Assembly: GCA_024710535.1 (NCBI GenBank)
Contig: JANJUO010000449.1
Coordinates: 1 to 6,507 of the forward strand
Length of the DNA stretch: 6,507 nucleotides
Reading direction: 5' to 3'
Source: a bacterium
GTDB taxonomy: Bacteria > Bacteroidota > Ignavibacteria > Kapaibacteriales > UBA2268
The notes below the pieces were generated by a model that was given only the letters and a program-made list of their open reading frames with translations, ran no database searches and was not told the DNA's origin. The stretch's first letter is position 1. Each line of letters begins with the position of its first letter. Shown piece by piece: positions 5,985 through 6,507 of this stretch. A program made the position numbers and the translations under genes.

Positions 5985-6507
5985 ATGAAATTAGAAAGCG
6001 GTAATAATGCAAGTATCATAACATTTAAAGAATTTACTCCAAAAATTCATTCTTCAGCGTTTTTATGTGAAGGAGTGAGAATTATCGGAGATGTTGAAAT
6101 TGGAGAAAACGTTTCGGTTTGGTATAATACTGTTATTCGAGGCGATGTAAATTATATTAGAATTGGCAATAATTGCAATATTCAAGATTTGAGTATGCTT
6201 CACGTAACAAACAAAACTCATCCTTTGATTTTGGAAGACAATGTGTCTATTGGGCATAGCGTTACTCTTCATGGATGTACTTTGAAAAAAGGATGCTTGA
6301 TTGGAATGGGAGCATTGGTTCTCGATGGTGCAGTTATTGGAGAGAATAGTTTGGTGGGAGCAGGAGCAGTTGTTAGAGAAGGATTTGTGGTTCCTCCAAA
6401 CAGTTTGGTTGTTGGCGTTCCCGGAAAAGTGATTCGTGAACTAACTCCTGCCGAATTGGAAAGAGTAACTGGTACTCCCGGAAATTATATTAATTACGTT
6501 GCAGATT
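5985..6507 (+). CDS. Gamma-carbonic anhydrase family protein (left-handed beta-helix), 3'-truncated by window
   Basis: The reading frame from ATG 5985 is open to the window edge, giving 174 residues without a stop. It shows the hexapeptide repeats of a left-handed parallel beta-helix and the gamma-class carbonic anhydrase signature: SVWYNTVIRGDVNYIRIG (44-61), NIQDLSMLHVT (65-75), VSIGHSVTLHGC (87-98), LIGMGALVLDGAVIG (105-119), LVGAGAVV (123-130) and VVGVPGKVIREL (142-153). His73, His91 and His96 are the three expected metal ligands, and Arg52/Asp54 and Gln67/Asp68 of the family are present. It resembles the YrdA/PaaY/CamH type, which lacks the acidic loop of archaeal Cam. Family members run about 165-180 residues, so very little is missing. 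Carbonic anhydrase activity is plausible, but many relatives are untested. The start lies 3 nt after the propeller gene's stop, with no Shine-Dalgarno, so it is probably cotranscribed with it. Confidence 0.93.
   Translation, partial: MKLESGNNASIITFKEFTPKIHSSAFLCEGVRIIGDVEIGENVSVWYNTVIRGDVNYIRIGNNCNIQDLSMLHVTNKTHPLILEDNVSIGHSVTLHGCTLKKGCLIGMGALVLDGAVIGENSLVGAGAVVREGFVVPPNSLVVGVPGKVIRELTPAELERVTGTPGNYINYVAD

Noticed and set aside
6063..6272. Minus-strand open frame of 69 codons near the right edge
   Set aside because: It is antisense to the gamma-carbonic anhydrase-like gene, whose conserved motifs span the same bases.
1..6507. CRISPR array, tRNA, rRNA, riboswitch or toxin-antitoxin pair
   Set aside because: I looked through the gaps and found no repeated spacers, cloverleaf, conserved aptamer or paired small genes.

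Overview
The window is AT-rich bacterial chromosome with seven protein-coding genes; the first and last run off the window edges. Several features point to the Bacteroidota/Chlorobiota (FCB) group. Genes are AT-rich and mostly lack Shine-Dalgarno sequences. The divergent intergenic region carries matches to the Bacteroidota -7 promoter element (TAnnTTTG) on both strands. There is a Gram-negative lipid A gene of the Bacteroidota type and two large lipoproteins. The Rpn/PDDEXK_2-type nuclease is also frequent in such genomes. I cannot fix the genus; an Ignavibacteria- or Kapabacteria-like lineage is only a guess.

Layout: (1) 2-1147 +, 3' two thirds or more of purH (last two steps of IMP synthesis). 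(2) 1148-1299, a gap with a perfect 15-bp inverted repeat whose arms lie 44 bp apart, MITE/REP-like, just upstream of (3) 1300-2181 +, an intact Rpn/PDDEXK_2-family nuclease and the only gene here with a clear Shine-Dalgarno. (4) 2182-2324, a very AT-rich gap with several short palindromes. (5) 2325-2762 +, a small two-helix membrane protein with a CxxC/CC cysteine tail, not recognised. (6) 2786-3526 -, an LpxH-type UDP-2,3-diacylglucosamine diphosphatase, converging on gene 5. (7) 3527-3667, a divergent promoter region. (8) 3668-4732, 4734-5981 and 5985-6507+ on the + strand: a tightly packed run with gaps of 1 and 3 nt. It encodes a TIG plus SUMF1/FGE-fold lipoprotein, a seven-repeat beta-propeller lipoprotein, and a gamma-class carbonic anhydrase-family protein truncated by the window.

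purH and lpxH are housekeeping genes. The nuclease with its nearby inverted repeat looks like a mobile or transferred insert. The lipoprotein pair is the part most likely to be little described: both are predicted to be lipid-anchored outside the cytoplasm, and the overlapping gene layout suggests they are made together and may work together. I see no defence island, CRISPR array, RNA gene or complete mobile element, and no clear evidence of a novel multi-gene system beyond that lipoprotein pair.
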